DNA of 64,000 bases from JAGPUQ01 sp963708735. Its GTDB lineage: Bacteria; Pseudomonadota; Gammaproteobacteria; Pseudomonadales; Porticoccaceae. Shown here piece by piece: positions 42,114 through 51,387 of the stretch. The notes below the pieces were generated by a model. The model did no database searches. It saw nothing but the letters and a program-made list of their open reading frames with translations, and was not told where the DNA came from. A program made the translations under genes and the position numbers. Every line of letters starts with the position of its first letter. Position 1 is the first letter of the stretch. The DNA is taken from positions 62,001-126,000 of the forward strand of contig CAVPTW010000005.1 in NCBI GenBank assembly GCA_963708735.1. The letters run 5' to 3'.

Positions 42114-42968
42114 TTACAGGGTGATGTCGGTCTGCTGATCGGCTTTTTTGAGGGCGTCGCACTGATCCGCCCAGTCGTAGCCTTTCAGAATGCGGTCGAA
42201 GCGGGCCTGCACGTATTTGCGCAGGCCGGGGTCGGTGAAGATGTACGGCTGGTCGGCGCGGATTGCTTCCAGCACCTGTTCGCCCACCACATCCGGGTTC
42301 AGGCCTTTCTTGAGCATCTCGACCATCTGCTCGGATCTGGAATCCGTGGCCCCGCCGTATTCCGCCGGGCGGTTGCGCGCCGAGGTACCGAGGTTGGTGT
42401 TGACCACGCCCGGGCACAGCACGGAGACGCCGATGTTGTCGTTGAGATGTTCGGCCATGGCGGTTTCCGAGATCGCCACCACCGCGTACTTGGAAGCGTT
42501 GTAGGCGGAGAGTTCGCCCCAGGCGTACATGCCCGCCATCGAGGCGGTGTTGACGACGTGGCCACCTTCGCCGTGGGATTCGATCAGGGGCATGAAGGCT
42601 TGCAGGCCCCAGACCACGCCCCACATATTGACGTCGATGGTCCAGCGCCAGTTCTTCTCGCTGGTGGTCTCGGCGCGGCCGCTGGCACCGACCCCCGCAT
42701 TGTTGACGAGCACATGGACCTTGCCGAAGGTATCGATGGTCTTCTGGGCGGCGGCAAACACCGAATCCCGCCTGGTCACGTCGGTCACCACGCCGGCGAC
42801 ATCGCGGCCCTTGGCCTTGAGTTCGGCGACCGCCTTGTCGAGCGCGGTTTTTTCGATATCGCCCAGCATCACTTTCATGCCGGCGGCGGAAAACGCGCGC
42901 GCCATGCCGAGGCCCATGCCGCTGGCGGCACCGGTGATGAAGGCCACTTTACCTGCTACGTCTTTCAT
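42114..42968 (-). CDS. SDR-family oxidoreductase
   Basis: 284 residues, about 30 longer than a minimal SDR because of a C-terminal extension (ALKKADQQTDITL). Motifs: ITGAASGMGLG, MLGDIE (acidic beta-2 residue), LVNNAGVG, NTASMAG, and the catalytic YNASKYAV. The region after the active site (PGVVNTNLGTSARNRPAEYGG) is typical of SDRs in degradation clusters. It is transcribed away from the oxidase-like genes at 43.3 kb. The substrate cannot be inferred. Confidence 0.88.
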   Translation of the reverse strand: MKDVAGKVAFITGAASGMGLGMARAFSAAGMKVMLGDIEKTALDKAVAELKAKGRDVAGVVTDVTRRDSVFAAAQKTIDTFGKVHVLVNNAGVGASGRAETTSEKNWRWTIDVNMWGVVWGLQAFMPLIESHGEGGHVVNTASMAGMYAWGELSAYNASKYAVVAISETAMAEHLNDNIGVSVLCPGVVNTNLGTSARNRPAEYGGATDSRSEQMVEMLKKGLNPDVVGEQVLEAIRADQPYIFTDPGLRKYVQARFDRILKGYDWADQCDALKKADQQTDITL

Positions 42969-43282
42969 GCTGATTTCCTCTTATTGGGTAGGCGGGATCG
43001 ACACCACCAGGCGCGCATCGGGAGCGGCTGATGGCGGTCGGAGAAAGTTGACGATCATCCAACTATAGCCCATCGACTCCAGGCCGCGGTAGTTGACGCC
43101 AGCGGCCGTCGCATTGCCCATCCCATTGCTCACGCATTGCTCGCCCATCGCGGCGTCAGGCCGCGCGCCTTGCTTGCCCTGTCATGGGCGACTATCTTGC
43201 AGATCGAGCTTGCGGATCGACGAGCGGCCGCTGCAACGCCGCCGGGGCGGGACACAACAATAATTCGCCGGGAGAAAAATCC
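42969..43282. other. Divergent intergenic region
   Basis: 314 bases between the SDR gene (minus) and a membrane-protein gene (plus). It must hold both promoters. A TTGACG at 43047 and a TATAGC follow too closely to make a standard promoter. I see no RNA gene or repeat. Confidence 0.4.
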
Positions 43283-43981
43283 ATGAATGCGCGCCATCAA
43301 ATGCTCTGCACCTGGAGCGGGCCGGCTTTTGTCGCGGTGTTTACGGTCGGCTTCTGGTGGCTCGCGCACTACCTGCCACCGCCATCGCCGAATGCCAGCG
43401 CCGCGGACATCGCCGCACTCTATCAACAGAACACCGGGCAGATTCGCTTCGGTATGTTGTTGATGATGGCCTGCTCAGGCCTGGTCGCGCCCTTTGTCGC
43501 CGTCATCGCGGTGCAGATGAAACGCATGGAAGGCGGCGCCGGCGTTTTGACTTATACCCAGTTGTCGGCCGGCACGGTGGGGATTCTGTTTCTGATCCTG
43601 CCGGCCCTGCTGTGGACGGTCGCGGCATTTCGGCCCGAGCGCGACCCGAACCTCATTTTGCTGCTCAACGACCTGGGCTGGATTTTCTTTCTGATGCCGT
43701 TCGGTAGCTTCGTGGTACAGAATCTTGCCATCGGCATCGCCATCCTCGCCAGCAGCGGGCCACAAATTTTTCCGCGCTGGGCGGGCTATTTCAATTTGTG
43801 GGTCGCGGTGCTGTTCATCCCCGGCGGCCTGTTGACCTTCTTCAAAACCGGACCCTTCGCGTGGGACGGCCTGTTTGTGTTCTGGGTGCCGCTGGTGGTG
43901 TTTTTCCTGTGGTACGGCGCCATGTTCGTGCTCCTGCGCCAGGCGATCGCCCGCACCGCGCCGGCCGGCGCCGCAGCCTGA
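43283..43981 (+). CDS. Polytopic membrane protein next to oxidase-subunit genes
   Basis: 232 residues from the ATG at 43283, preceded by GGGAG. Six or seven hydrophobic segments are visible (for example PAFVAVFTVGFWWLAHYL, GMLLMMACSGLVAPFVAVIAV, WVAVLFIPGGLLTFF). No metal-binding motif stands out. It lies directly upstream of genes for subunit III-like and subunit IV-like proteins of haem-copper oxidases and is probably in the same operon. I do not recognise the family beyond this context. It could be a membrane partner in electron transfer or a quinone-interacting protein. Confidence 0.75.
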   Translation: MNARHQMLCTWSGPAFVAVFTVGFWWLAHYLPPPSPNASAADIAALYQQNTGQIRFGMLLMMACSGLVAPFVAVIAVQMKRMEGGAGVLTYTQLSAGTVGILFLILPALLWTVAAFRPERDPNLILLLNDLGWIFFLMPFGSFVVQNLAIGIAILASSGPQIFPRWAGYFNLWVAVLFIPGGLLTFFKTGPFAWDGLFVFWVPLVVFFLWYGAMFVLLRQAIARTAPAGAAA

Positions 43982-43994
43982 ACCGGCCGTCGTC

Positions 43995-44609
43995 TTGCCA
44001 GCCCCGCACGATCAGACCGCTGCGCCGCAACCCGCGTTGACCCATCTGCCCGGCGAGCCGGGGGTGTGGGTTTTCATTGTCGGCGACCTGCTGATGTTTG
44101 CGCTGTTTTTCGGCGCCTTTGTCCATTACCGGGCCCAGGATCCAGCGCTCTACCTCCAGTCCCAGGCGACCCTGAATCAGGGGTTCGGCGCCATCAACAC
44201 AGTGCTGCTGCTGACCAGCTCCTGGTTTGTGGTCGGAGCGGTGCAGGATACCCGCGGCCAGCGCGCCAGCCGGGCCGGCACCCGGATCATCCTTGCGTTC
44301 CTGTGCGGTGCCGGATTCATCGCCGTCAAATTTTTCGAATATCGGGAGAAAATCAGCGCCGGGATCAATCTCACCAGCAACGATTTCTACATGTACTACT
44401 ACATGCTCACCGGCATCCATCTGCTGCATGTGGTGATCGGCATGGGCGTACTGATATTTCTCTGGCGCCTGTTGCGGCAAAGCGCTTTGCGCGACAGCAC
44501 GGTTTCTCATGAGTCCGTCATCAGCCACCTCGAAAGCGGCGCCAGCTTCTGGCATCTGGTGGACATGCTCTGGATTTTTCTGTTCGCGCTTTTATATCTG
44601 ATGAAGTGA
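43995..44609 (+). CDS. Haem-copper oxidase subunit III family protein (NorE-like)
   Basis: About 200 residues. The start is uncertain: there is no ATG, and TTG at 43995 or 44037 is the most likely. The core is HLPGEPGVWVFIVGDLLMFALFFGAF, then VKFFEYREKISAGIN and the conserved HLLHVVIGM and SFWHLVDMLWIFLFALLYL, diagnostic of cytochrome c oxidase subunit III and the shorter NorE proteins. Five membrane helices are expected. No subunit I or II gene is found in the window, so it is more like the NorE-type accessory protein than part of a full oxidase. Confidence 0.85.
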   Translation: MPAPHDQTAAPQPALTHLPGEPGVWVFIVGDLLMFALFFGAFVHYRAQDPALYLQSQATLNQGFGAINTVLLLTSSWFVVGAVQDTRGQRASRAGTRIILAFLCGAGFIAVKFFEYREKISAGINLTSNDFYMYYYMLTGIHLLHVVIGMGVLIFLWRLLRQSALRDSTVSHESVISHLESGASFWHLVDMLWIFLFALLYLMK

Positions 44610-44612
44610 TCC

Positions 44613-44936
44613 ATGCGTTCATCCCTGCAAGCCGCATCGCGGCACTCGCCGATGACCCATCGAACCACCTGGGTATGGGCGTTGCTCATCCTGGCCACGG
44701 TACTGTCGTGGCAACTCGGCCACGGACCGGGATTTGGCAGCCACCCTGAGCGCGCCACCGTCGCCGTGATGCTCATCGCCTACCTGAAAGTCCGCTTCGT
44801 GTTTCTCGACTTCATGGAGTTGCGCGCGGCACCCCTGCCTTTGCGGCTGACCTTCGAAGCCTGGGCCGCCCTCGTGTGCGGCGCCGTCATTGCGCTCTAT
44901 TGGTCCGGCCTCGCGCGCTACCCGGCGAGTCTGTAA
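44613..44936 (+). CDS. Cytochrome c oxidase subunit IV-like small membrane protein (NorF-like)
   Basis: 107 residues from the ATG at 44613, or 94 from an internal ATG at 44652 (MTHRTTWVWALL). Three hydrophobic segments are visible. LIAYLKVRFVFLDFMELR is the conserved part of the prokaryotic subunit IV/NorF family. It starts three bases after the subunit III-like gene, so it is co-transcribed. NorE/NorF pairs support nitric-oxide reductase or oxidase assembly in other proteobacteria, but no such enzyme gene is nearby. Confidence 0.8.
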   Translation: MRSSLQAASRHSPMTHRTTWVWALLILATVLSWQLGHGPGFGSHPERATVAVMLIAYLKVRFVFLDFMELRAAPLPLRLTFEAWAALVCGAVIALYWSGLARYPASL

Positions 44937-44975
44937 CAGGCTGTTAACGCTCACCGCTACCGGACGCACCCGATC

Positions 44976-45125
44976 ATGATCACCGAACCCGTTTTTCGAT
45001 ACCTTCAAACCAACGGGGTCACCCTGCGCACAGTGGTGAAAGGCGAAGGCCCGCTGGTGATTCTGCTGCACGGCTTTCCCGAGTTCCGGCATCTGTGGCG
45101 CCACCAGTACGCCTGCGGGCAGTAA
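44976..45125 (+). pseudogene. Truncated alpha/beta hydrolase (epoxide hydrolase-like) N-terminus
   Basis: 49-residue open frame (MITEPVFRYLQTNGVTL ...) carrying the strand and oxyanion region VILLHGFPEFRHLWRHQ that opens epoxide-hydrolase/haloalkane-dehalogenase-type enzymes. It then stops at YACGQ. The following bases (to about 45235) do not continue the family in any frame that I can see, apart from a short TAA-linked tail. It is a remnant left by a deletion. Confidence 0.75.
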
Positions 45126-45301
45126 TCCACCGTCTGCCGTTGAAAATGGCCCTCGGCAGATACTTCGGCTTCGGGATCGAACTCGGCGGCGCGGCCAGTT
45201 ACAGCGCCTTGTTGAAAGCGACTGCAAACTTTTGATCGACACCGGGGATAGAATCCGGGGTATCAGGACCGCCGACGGCGCCCCGACTCGGGAGGCAGCG
45301 C

Positions 45302-45631
45302 ATGAAATTCATCTTCGAGGTGCGGGTCAAGCCGGGCTACAGCGTCGAGGAGTACGCCGCCGCCTGGGTGCAGGCCAGCGAAATCATCCAGCGCACTCCG
45401 GGGGCGCGCGGAACCTACCTGCACCGCAGGATCGGCGATCCCGACTGTCTCCTGGCCATCGCCCACTGGGACTCCAAGGCGGCGCGCGACGCCAAGGACG
45501 ACCGCCGCGACGAGATCGTGCGGGCGATTCTCGAAAAACACGCGCAGACCTGCGAGATTCGGGTCATCGGCGAGTTCGAGGATCCCGAATGGCAGGTGCT
45601 GCCCGAGCGCCCGGAAGACGCCGCCGACTGA
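45302..45631 (+). CDS. Small ABM/dimeric alpha-beta barrel-like protein
   Basis: 109 residues. MKFIFEVRVKPGYSVEEYAAAW and YLHRRIGDPDCLLAIAHWDSKAARDA fit the ferredoxin-like fold of antibiotic biosynthesis monooxygenase-type proteins (ABM superfamily). Such small cytosolic dimers are cofactor-free monooxygenases, isomerases or simply stress proteins. GGGAGG lies eight bases before the ATG. It stands alone 140 bases upstream of putA. No specific function can be assigned. Confidence 0.6.
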   Translation: MKFIFEVRVKPGYSVEEYAAAWVQASEIIQRTPGARGTYLHRRIGDPDCLLAIAHWDSKAARDAKDDRRDEIVRAILEKHAQTCEIRVIGEFEDPEWQVLPERPEDAAD

Positions 45632-45771
45632 GTCCGATGATGGGTGCGCCCGCTCATCCGTCCACTCCCGGCCACTGACCACTGACCACGAATGGGCACG
45701 CGGGCCGATCTGGACCGGGACCGGACGCGGCGCTACATTGAGATGACGCTTCGCCCCGCGGGTAGCGCACG

Positions 45772-48700
45772 ATGTCCGGGTTCCTGTTCGTGGATTCGCA
45801 CCAGCCACCGGCGTACCCCTTCCTCGCCCGTCGGCGGGCCGACGAGGACGCCCTGGCGAACGAGCTGCTGGCGTTGGCCGAAGCGGGTCGACTGCCCCCC
45901 GCTGGCGCGGCGCAGCAGGCCGCGGACTGGGTGGCGGCGGTGCGCGCCGATCCCGGTCAGCGCCAGGGGATCAACGCCCTGCTGCGCGAATACGATCTCT
46001 CCACTGCCGAAGGGATCGCCCTCCTGTGTCTCGCCGAGGCCCTGCTGCGGGTCCCGGACGCGGACACCGCCGATCTGTTGATTCACGAAAAGCTGGCCGC
46101 GCCCGACTGGGAGCGGCACCTGGGCCACAGCGATTCCCTGTTCGTCAACGCCACCACCTGGGCGCTGCTGTTCGGCGAGCGCCTGGTGGAGGTCCCCGAA
46201 CGCGGCGGACTGGGGGCGATCCTGCACCGGCTGGCGGCGCGGATCGGAGAGCCGGTGATCCGCGTCGTCGCCCGGCGGATGATGCGGGTACTGGGCGACG
46301 CCTTCGTGCTGGGCGAGGATCTGGGCGAGGCCCGGCGGCGCGCGGCGCGACAGGTCGATGCGGGATATCGGTATTCCTTCGACATGCTCGGCGAAGCGGC
46401 GCGCACCGCGGGCGACGCCGCGGACTACCTGGCCGCCTACCGGGAGGCAATCGCCGCAGCAGGCGCCCTGGGTGGTGCCAGCCTGCGCGAGCGGCCGGGC
46501 GTATCCATCAAGCTTTCCGCGCTGCACCCGCGCTACGAATTCGCGCAGCGGGGGCGTGTGCGCGCCGAGTTGCTGCCGCGCCTGCGGGAGCTGTGCCGCG
46601 CGGCCCGGGACGCCGAGGTCGCGCTCACCATCGATGCCGAGGAGGCCGACCGCCTGCCGCTGCAGATCGAGCTCCTGGAAGCGGTGGGCGGAGAGGCGGA
46701 ACTGCGCGACTGGAACGGGTTGGGCCTGGCGGTGCAGGCCTATCAGAAGTGCGCATTGCCGCTGCTCGCCCATCTCGCCGGCTGGGCCCGGTCGGCGGGG
46801 CGGCAGTTGCAGGTGCGCCTGGTCAAGGGCGCCTACTGGGACAGCGAGATCAAGCACACCCAGGAACAGGGCCTCACGGACTACCCGGTGTTCACCCGCA
46901 AGGCCGCCACCGACCTGCACTATCTGCTGTGCGCGCAGCGCCTGCTGGCGGCGCCCGATGCCTTCTACCCCCAGTTCGCCACCCACAACGCCCATACCCT
47001 GGCCGCGGTGCTGGCCATGGCGCCGCCCGGGGCCGCGTTCGAGTGCCAGCGCCTGCACGGCATGGGCGCAGCCCTGTTCGAGCGGGTGCGCGCCGAGTGC
47101 CCGGAACTCGCCTGCCGCATCTATGCGCCGGTGGGCAGTCACGATCGGCTGCTCGCCTACCTGGTGCGCCGGCTGCTGGAGAACGGCGCCAACAGCTCCT
47201 TCGTCAATCGCATCCAGGATCCCGGGGTGCCGATCGCCCAGCTGATCGAGGATCCGGCGGCGGCCCTGCGCGCCGCGCGCCCGCGCCGCCATCCGCGCAT
47301 CCCGGTGCCCGCCGAACTGCTGCCCGGGCGGCGCAATTCCGCCGGCGTGGATCTGACCTCCCCCGCGACCCTGGCCGAACTGGGCGCGGCCATGGCGGAA
47401 GCGCGGCGCCAGCGCTGGCGTGGCGGCCCGCTGATCGACGGCCGGTCGGCGGCGGGGAATGCGCGCCCGGTGCGCGATCCCGCCGCGCGCGATCGTATCC
47501 TCGGCGAGACCGTCGATACCCGCGCCGAGGATGTGACCCGGGCGCTGGCCGTGGCGCAGGATGCCGCATCCGGCTGGGAACGCACCCCGGCCGAGGCACG
47601 CGCCGGGCTGCTGGAGCGCATCGCCGATGCCTACGAGGCGCACCGCCCGGCACTGCTGGCGCTGCTGGTGCGCGAGGCCGGCAAGACCCTGCCCGACGCC
47701 GTCGCCGAAGTGCGCGAGGCCGTGGACTTCTGCCGCTATTACGCGGCCGAGGCACGGCGCCTGCTGGCCGCGCCCCAGGCACTGCCGGGGCCGACCGGGG
47801 AGCGCAACAGCCTGGCGCTGCGCGGGCGCGGACCCTTCGTCTGCATCAGTCCCTGGAACTTTCCCCTGGCGATCTTCACCGGGCAGATCGCCGCGGCCCT
47901 GGCGGCCGGCAACCCGGTGCTCGCCAAGCCGGCCGAGCAGACCTCGCTGATCGCCACCTTCGCAACCCGGCTCATGCACCAGGCCGGAGTGCCGGGCGCG
48001 GTGCTGCAACTGCTGCCCGGAGACGGCGAGACCCTGGGCGGCCTGTTGCTTGCGGACGCCCGGGTGCAGGGCGTGGCCTTCACCGGCTCCACTGCGGTGG
48101 CGCGGCTGCTGGCCCGCCAGCTGGCCGCGCGGGACGGGCCCCTGGTGCCCCTGATCGCCGAGACCGGCGGCCAGAACGCCATGATCGTGGATTCCACGGC
48201 GCTGCCCGAGCAGGTCACCCGCGATGCGCTGCGCTCGGCCTTTGCCAGCGCCGGCCAGCGCTGCTCGGCGCTGCGCGTGCTCTGCGTGCAGGAGGAGATC
48301 GCCGACCGCACCCTGGCAATGCTCCGCGGCGCCATCGCCGAACTGCACGTCGGCGACCCCGGGCTGCTGGCCACCGACGTCGGCCCGGTGATCGACGAAC
48401 AGGCGCGCGCGACCCTGCTCGACCACCGCGCGCGCCTCACCGCGCAGGGGCGGTTGCTGGCCGAGGCATCCCTGCCGGAGGCGGCCGGGAACGGCTGCTT
48501 CGTGGCCCCGGCACTGTTCGCCCTGGAGCGCATCGACGAACTGGCCGGCGAGGTGTTCGGCCCCTTCCTCCATGTGGTGCGCTACCGGGCTGCGGCGCTC
48601 GACGAACTGGTCGACCGGATCAACGCCACCGGCTACGGCCTCACGCTCGGCGTGCACTCGCGCATCGACGCCCGGGCGGAGCGGATCCGCGCCCGCGCCC

Positions 48701-48903
48701 GGGTGGGGAATGTCTACGTCAACCGCAACCAGATCGGCGCCGTGGTCGGCTGCCAGCCATTCGGCGGCGTGGGCCTCTCCGGCACCGGGCCCAAGGCCGG
48801 CGGGCCGCACTATCTGCCGCGCTTCACCTGGGAGCAGACCCTGAGCGTCGACACCACCGCCGCCGGCGGCAACGCCAGCCTGTTCGCCCAGACGACGGAT
48901 TGA
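45772..48903 (+). CDS. putA: Bifunctional proline dehydrogenase / glutamate-semialdehyde dehydrogenase PutA
   Basis: 1043 residues. The FAD-dependent proline dehydrogenase barrel covers about residues 130-480 (VSIKLSALHPRYE, RLVKGAYWDSEIK, FATHNAHTLA). The NAD-dependent aldehyde dehydrogenase covers about 500-1030, with FTGSTAVARLL, Glu in IAETGGQNAMIV and the catalytic Cys in SAGQRCSALRVL. The protein lacks the N-terminal ribbon-helix-helix DNA-binding domain of the longer trifunctional PutA, so it is not a self-regulator. It oxidises proline to glutamate at the inner face of the membrane, passing electrons to quinone. It is not obviously linked to its neighbours. Confidence 0.97.
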   Translation: MSGFLFVDSHQPPAYPFLARRRADEDALANELLALAEAGRLPPAGAAQQAADWVAAVRADPGQRQGINALLREYDLSTAEGIALLCLAEALLRVPDADTADLLIHEKLAAPDWERHLGHSDSLFVNATTWALLFGERLVEVPERGGLGAILHRLAARIGEPVIRVVARRMMRVLGDAFVLGEDLGEARRRAARQVDAGYRYSFDMLGEAARTAGDAADYLAAYREAIAAAGALGGASLRERPGVSIKLSALHPRYEFAQRGRVRAELLPRLRELCRAARDAEVALTIDAEEADRLPLQIELLEAVGGEAELRDWNGLGLAVQAYQKCALPLLAHLAGWARSAGRQLQVRLVKGAYWDSEIKHTQEQGLTDYPVFTRKAATDLHYLLCAQRLLAAPDAFYPQFATHNAHTLAAVLAMAPPGAAFECQRLHGMGAALFERVRAECPELACRIYAPVGSHDRLLAYLVRRLLENGANSSFVNRIQDPGVPIAQLIEDPAAALRAARPRRHPRIPVPAELLPGRRNSAGVDLTSPATLAELGAAMAEARRQRWRGGPLIDGRSAAGNARPVRDPAARDRILGETVDTRAEDVTRALAVAQDAASGWERTPAEARAGLLERIADAYEAHRPALLALLVREAGKTLPDAVAEVREAVDFCRYYAAEARRLLAAPQALPGPTGERNSLALRGRGPFVCISPWNFPLAIFTGQIAAALAAGNPVLAKPAEQTSLIATFATRLMHQAGVPGAVLQLLPGDGETLGGLLLADARVQGVAFTGSTAVARLLARQLAARDGPLVPLIAETGGQNAMIVDSTALPEQVTRDALRSAFASAGQRCSALRVLCVQEEIADRTLAMLRGAIAELHVGDPGLLATDVGPVIDEQARATLLDHRARLTAQGRLLAEASLPEAAGNGCFVAPALFALERIDELAGEVFGPFLHVVRYRAAALDELVDRINATGYGLTLGVHSRIDARAERIRARARVGNVYVNRNQIGAVVGCQPFGGVGLSGTGPKAGGPHYLPRFTWEQTLSVDTTAAGGNASLFAQTTD

Positions 48904-49139
48904 GCGGGCATCGGCCGCCCCAAGCATGCCGGTCGGCCAGAGGTCGATGGACGCCGGTCGCTCCGGAGATCATCCACCTGCCGGTGATCAACACGGCGAC
49001 CCTGGAGGACAACCCCGCCTTCGGCAAGGCGGCCGTCCCGGTGACCTGCCCCAGCGTCACCGCCGATCAATTCCTGAAGGCCCCTGCCGAATCACCGCCG
49101 CCGGACCAATAGCGTCCGATCGGGCGCAGACGCCAGCAC

Positions 49140-50396
49140 CTACAGTGCACCCGCGGGTAGCGGTGGCGGCTGGGGCCGGCGCGGCGCCGCGATCCACAAC
49201 ATGCAGGGCGCGCAGATGGCCAGACTTCCCGCCACCAGCAACATCGCGCGGTAATCGCCGGTGAGGTCGTAGAGCGCGCCGCCCAGCCAGGAGCCGGTGG
49301 CGCCGCCCAGCGCCGCGAACATCGAGAGGGTTCCGAAGATGCTCGGAAATTTCGGCCCGGCGAACAGATCGCGCGCCGCGGCCGGAATGATGGGCGCGTT
49401 GGCGGCATAGCCGGTGCCCAGCAGCAGCGCGAAGGCGATGGGCAGGGCGAGCCCGGGCAACGCGCCGATGAATGCCAGACAGAGCACCGAGAGCAAAATG
49501 CACGCGAGGCCGATGCTGTAGGTGAGTTCGCGTCCGATACGATCGGAGAGTGTTCCCCACAGAATCTTGGCGGGAATGCTCGTGATCCCGATGATGCCGA
49601 CGATCAGCGAACCGGCGGTTTTCGCCACGCCGTGATCCACCATGAAGGCGAACTGGTGCATCAGCAGCATCTGGCTCAGGCTGCCGCCGGTAAAAAACGC
49701 CAGGACGGCAAAACGAAAGGCGCGCGAACGCAGTGCGCCGCGCACCGTCCAGTAGTGCGCGGGCAAGGGAGCACTCGCCTCTCCCGGTTGCGGCTTTGCC
49801 ACCGGCGGCGGCAGTTTCGGCTCGCGCAGAATGAACAGCGCTGCCGGTGCGATCACGACGGCCACCAGTACCGCCAATACCTGAAACGCCCGGCGCCAAT
49901 CGAACGCCTCCACCAGGAAATTGGCGAGCGGCACCACCCCCAGAATCCCCACGCCGATACCGGCGGTGACGATACCGAGCGCGGTGCCAACGCGGTTGGG
50001 AAACCATTTTTCGGCGAGGATCACCGATGGCACCCAGCCGCAGGCGCCGAGACCGATGGCGGTGAGCACGCCGTAGCTGAGATAAAGCTGCCACCAGGTC
50101 TGGATCAACGAGGTGAGCGCGAGCCCGCTCGCCATCACCAGGCTGCCCACCAGCATCAGCCGGCGCGGCCCGAAGCGCTCCACCAGCCGGCCCGCAATGG
50201 GACCGAAACTGCCATGCACCAGGATGAATACCGACATGGCGCCTGCGGTGACCGAACGCGACCACCCGAAGTGCCCGACCAGCGCCACCAGAAACACCGA
50301 ATAGGCATACCAGACGCCGTACAGCAGCCCGAGCGTGCAGAACAGGGTGGCGACAATGATCGCCCCCGAGCGGAAAGCATTGGATTCGCGCAACAA
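49140..50396 (-). CDS. MFS transporter (monocarboxylate/oxalate-formate antiporter-like)
   Basis: 418 residues, twelve membrane helices. The MFS signature after TM2 is GPIAGRLVERFGPRRLM, and the matching loop in the second half is AKILWGTLSDRIGRE. The N-terminal VWYAYSVFLVALVGHFGWSRS resembles the OxlT/monocarboxylate group. It probably takes up an organic acid or exports a degradation product. It is the end gene of a minus-strand stretch that also contains an SDR and an LLM-type oxidoreductase, and shares the direction with them. Confidence 0.92.
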   Translation of the reverse strand: MLRESNAFRSGAIIVATLFCTLGLLYGVWYAYSVFLVALVGHFGWSRSVTAGAMSVFILVHGSFGPIAGRLVERFGPRRLMLVGSLVMASGLALTSLIQTWWQLYLSYGVLTAIGLGACGWVPSVILAEKWFPNRVGTALGIVTAGIGVGILGVVPLANFLVEAFDWRRAFQVLAVLVAVVIAPAALFILREPKLPPPVAKPQPGEASAPLPAHYWTVRGALRSRAFRFAVLAFFTGGSLSQMLLMHQFAFMVDHGVAKTAGSLIVGIIGITSIPAKILWGTLSDRIGRELTYSIGLACILLSVLCLAFIGALPGLALPIAFALLLGTGYAANAPIIPAAARDLFAGPKFPSIFGTLSMFAALGGATGSWLGGALYDLTGDYRAMLLVAGSLAICAPCMLWIAAPRRPQPPPLPAGAL

Positions 50397-50572
50397 ATAC
50401 TCCGGGAACCTTGCAAGGAAAGCGGGTTGTGGGAAGCGGCGCTCCGCACATCAAAACCGGCGTGCCACCGGGGAGCGCGAACGGTTACGCGCGCGGGTCC
50501 GATCCCTCTGGAATCGCGGGACATCCCGGTCCCGCGCTAATCACCATAGCCGCGAACGGCAACCGTCGCGCG

Positions 50573-51322
50573 CTATTGCGCGCCCCAGCCGCCATCCACG
50601 ACGAACTCGGAGCCGGTAATGAACTTGGCTTCGTCCGAGCACAGGAACAGCGACATGGTGGCGATGTCGATCGGCTCGCCCATCCGACCCATGGGCGTGG
50701 TCTCGCAGATCGTCTCCAGATATGCCGCAGGCAGGGTCTTGGCCAGCGGCGTCCCGATGATGCCCGGATGCACCGAGTTCACCCGCACACCCTGACGCGC
50801 GTATTCCAGCGCCGCCGATTTGGTCATCAGTCGCACCGCGCCCTTGGCACCGTGGTAGGAGATCATGCTGGGCGTGCCGATGATGCCGTAGAGCGACGAG
50901 ATGTTGACGATGGCGCCGTTGCCGGATTTTTTCAGCGCCGGCATCGCGGCTTTCATGCCCAGCCAGACGCCGGTCTGGCACACGGCGACGATGGCGTTGA
51001 AACCTTCCAGGGTTTCTTCCTCGACGCCCTTGAGGTTGGCAAAACCGGCGTTGTTGACCAGGGTGGTGAGGCCGCCGTACTGCTTGATGGTGTCCGCGAC
51101 CACGCTCGCCCAGTCGGCTTCCTGGGTTACATCATGCCGCAGAAAAATGGCGTCGCCGCCGCTGGCCTTGATGGACGCCACCGTCTCCTGGCCTTCGGCG
51201 GTGAGGATGTCGGTGACCACGACCTTGGCGCCCTCGGCCGCGAACAGCCGCGCGTGCGCTTCGCCGATACCGCGCGCACCGCCGGTGATGATGGCGATCT
51301 TGCCTTGCAGTCGATTACCCAT
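50573..51322 (-). CDS. SDR-family oxidoreductase
   Basis: 249 residues, minimal classical SDR. IITGGARGIGEAHARLF (cofactor loop), VTDILTAEG (acidic beta-2 residue), LVNNAGFANL, NISSLYG, the catalytic YHGAKGAV, and WGAQ at the C-terminus. It lies between an LLM oxidoreductase gene (66 bases upstream) and the MFS gene, all on the minus strand. The sequence resembles 3-alpha/7-alpha-hydroxysteroid-type SDRs of degraders, but no substrate is implied. Confidence 0.88.
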   Translation of the reverse strand: MGNRLQGKIAIITGGARGIGEAHARLFAAEGAKVVVTDILTAEGQETVASIKASGGDAIFLRHDVTQEADWASVVADTIKQYGGLTTLVNNAGFANLKGVEEETLEGFNAIVAVCQTGVWLGMKAAMPALKKSGNGAIVNISSLYGIIGTPSMISYHGAKGAVRLMTKSAALEYARQGVRVNSVHPGIIGTPLAKTLPAAYLETICETTPMGRMGEPIDIATMSLFLCSDEAKFITGSEFVVDGGWGAQ

Positions 51323-51387
51323 GGTATTGCCCTCGGTTGGTTGTAATGGATTGTGTGAAATGGATTGTGTGTGAGTGAAACAAAAAG

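Noticed and set aside
45733..48927. A 1064-codon open frame antisense to putA
   Set aside because: It mirrors putA almost exactly and shows no domain, while putA has all its catalytic motifs.
48904..49139. Short frame continuing after putA (VAPEIIHLPVINTATLEDN...)
   Set aside because: No start codon context or known motif and it would overlap the MFS gene end; left as intergenic.
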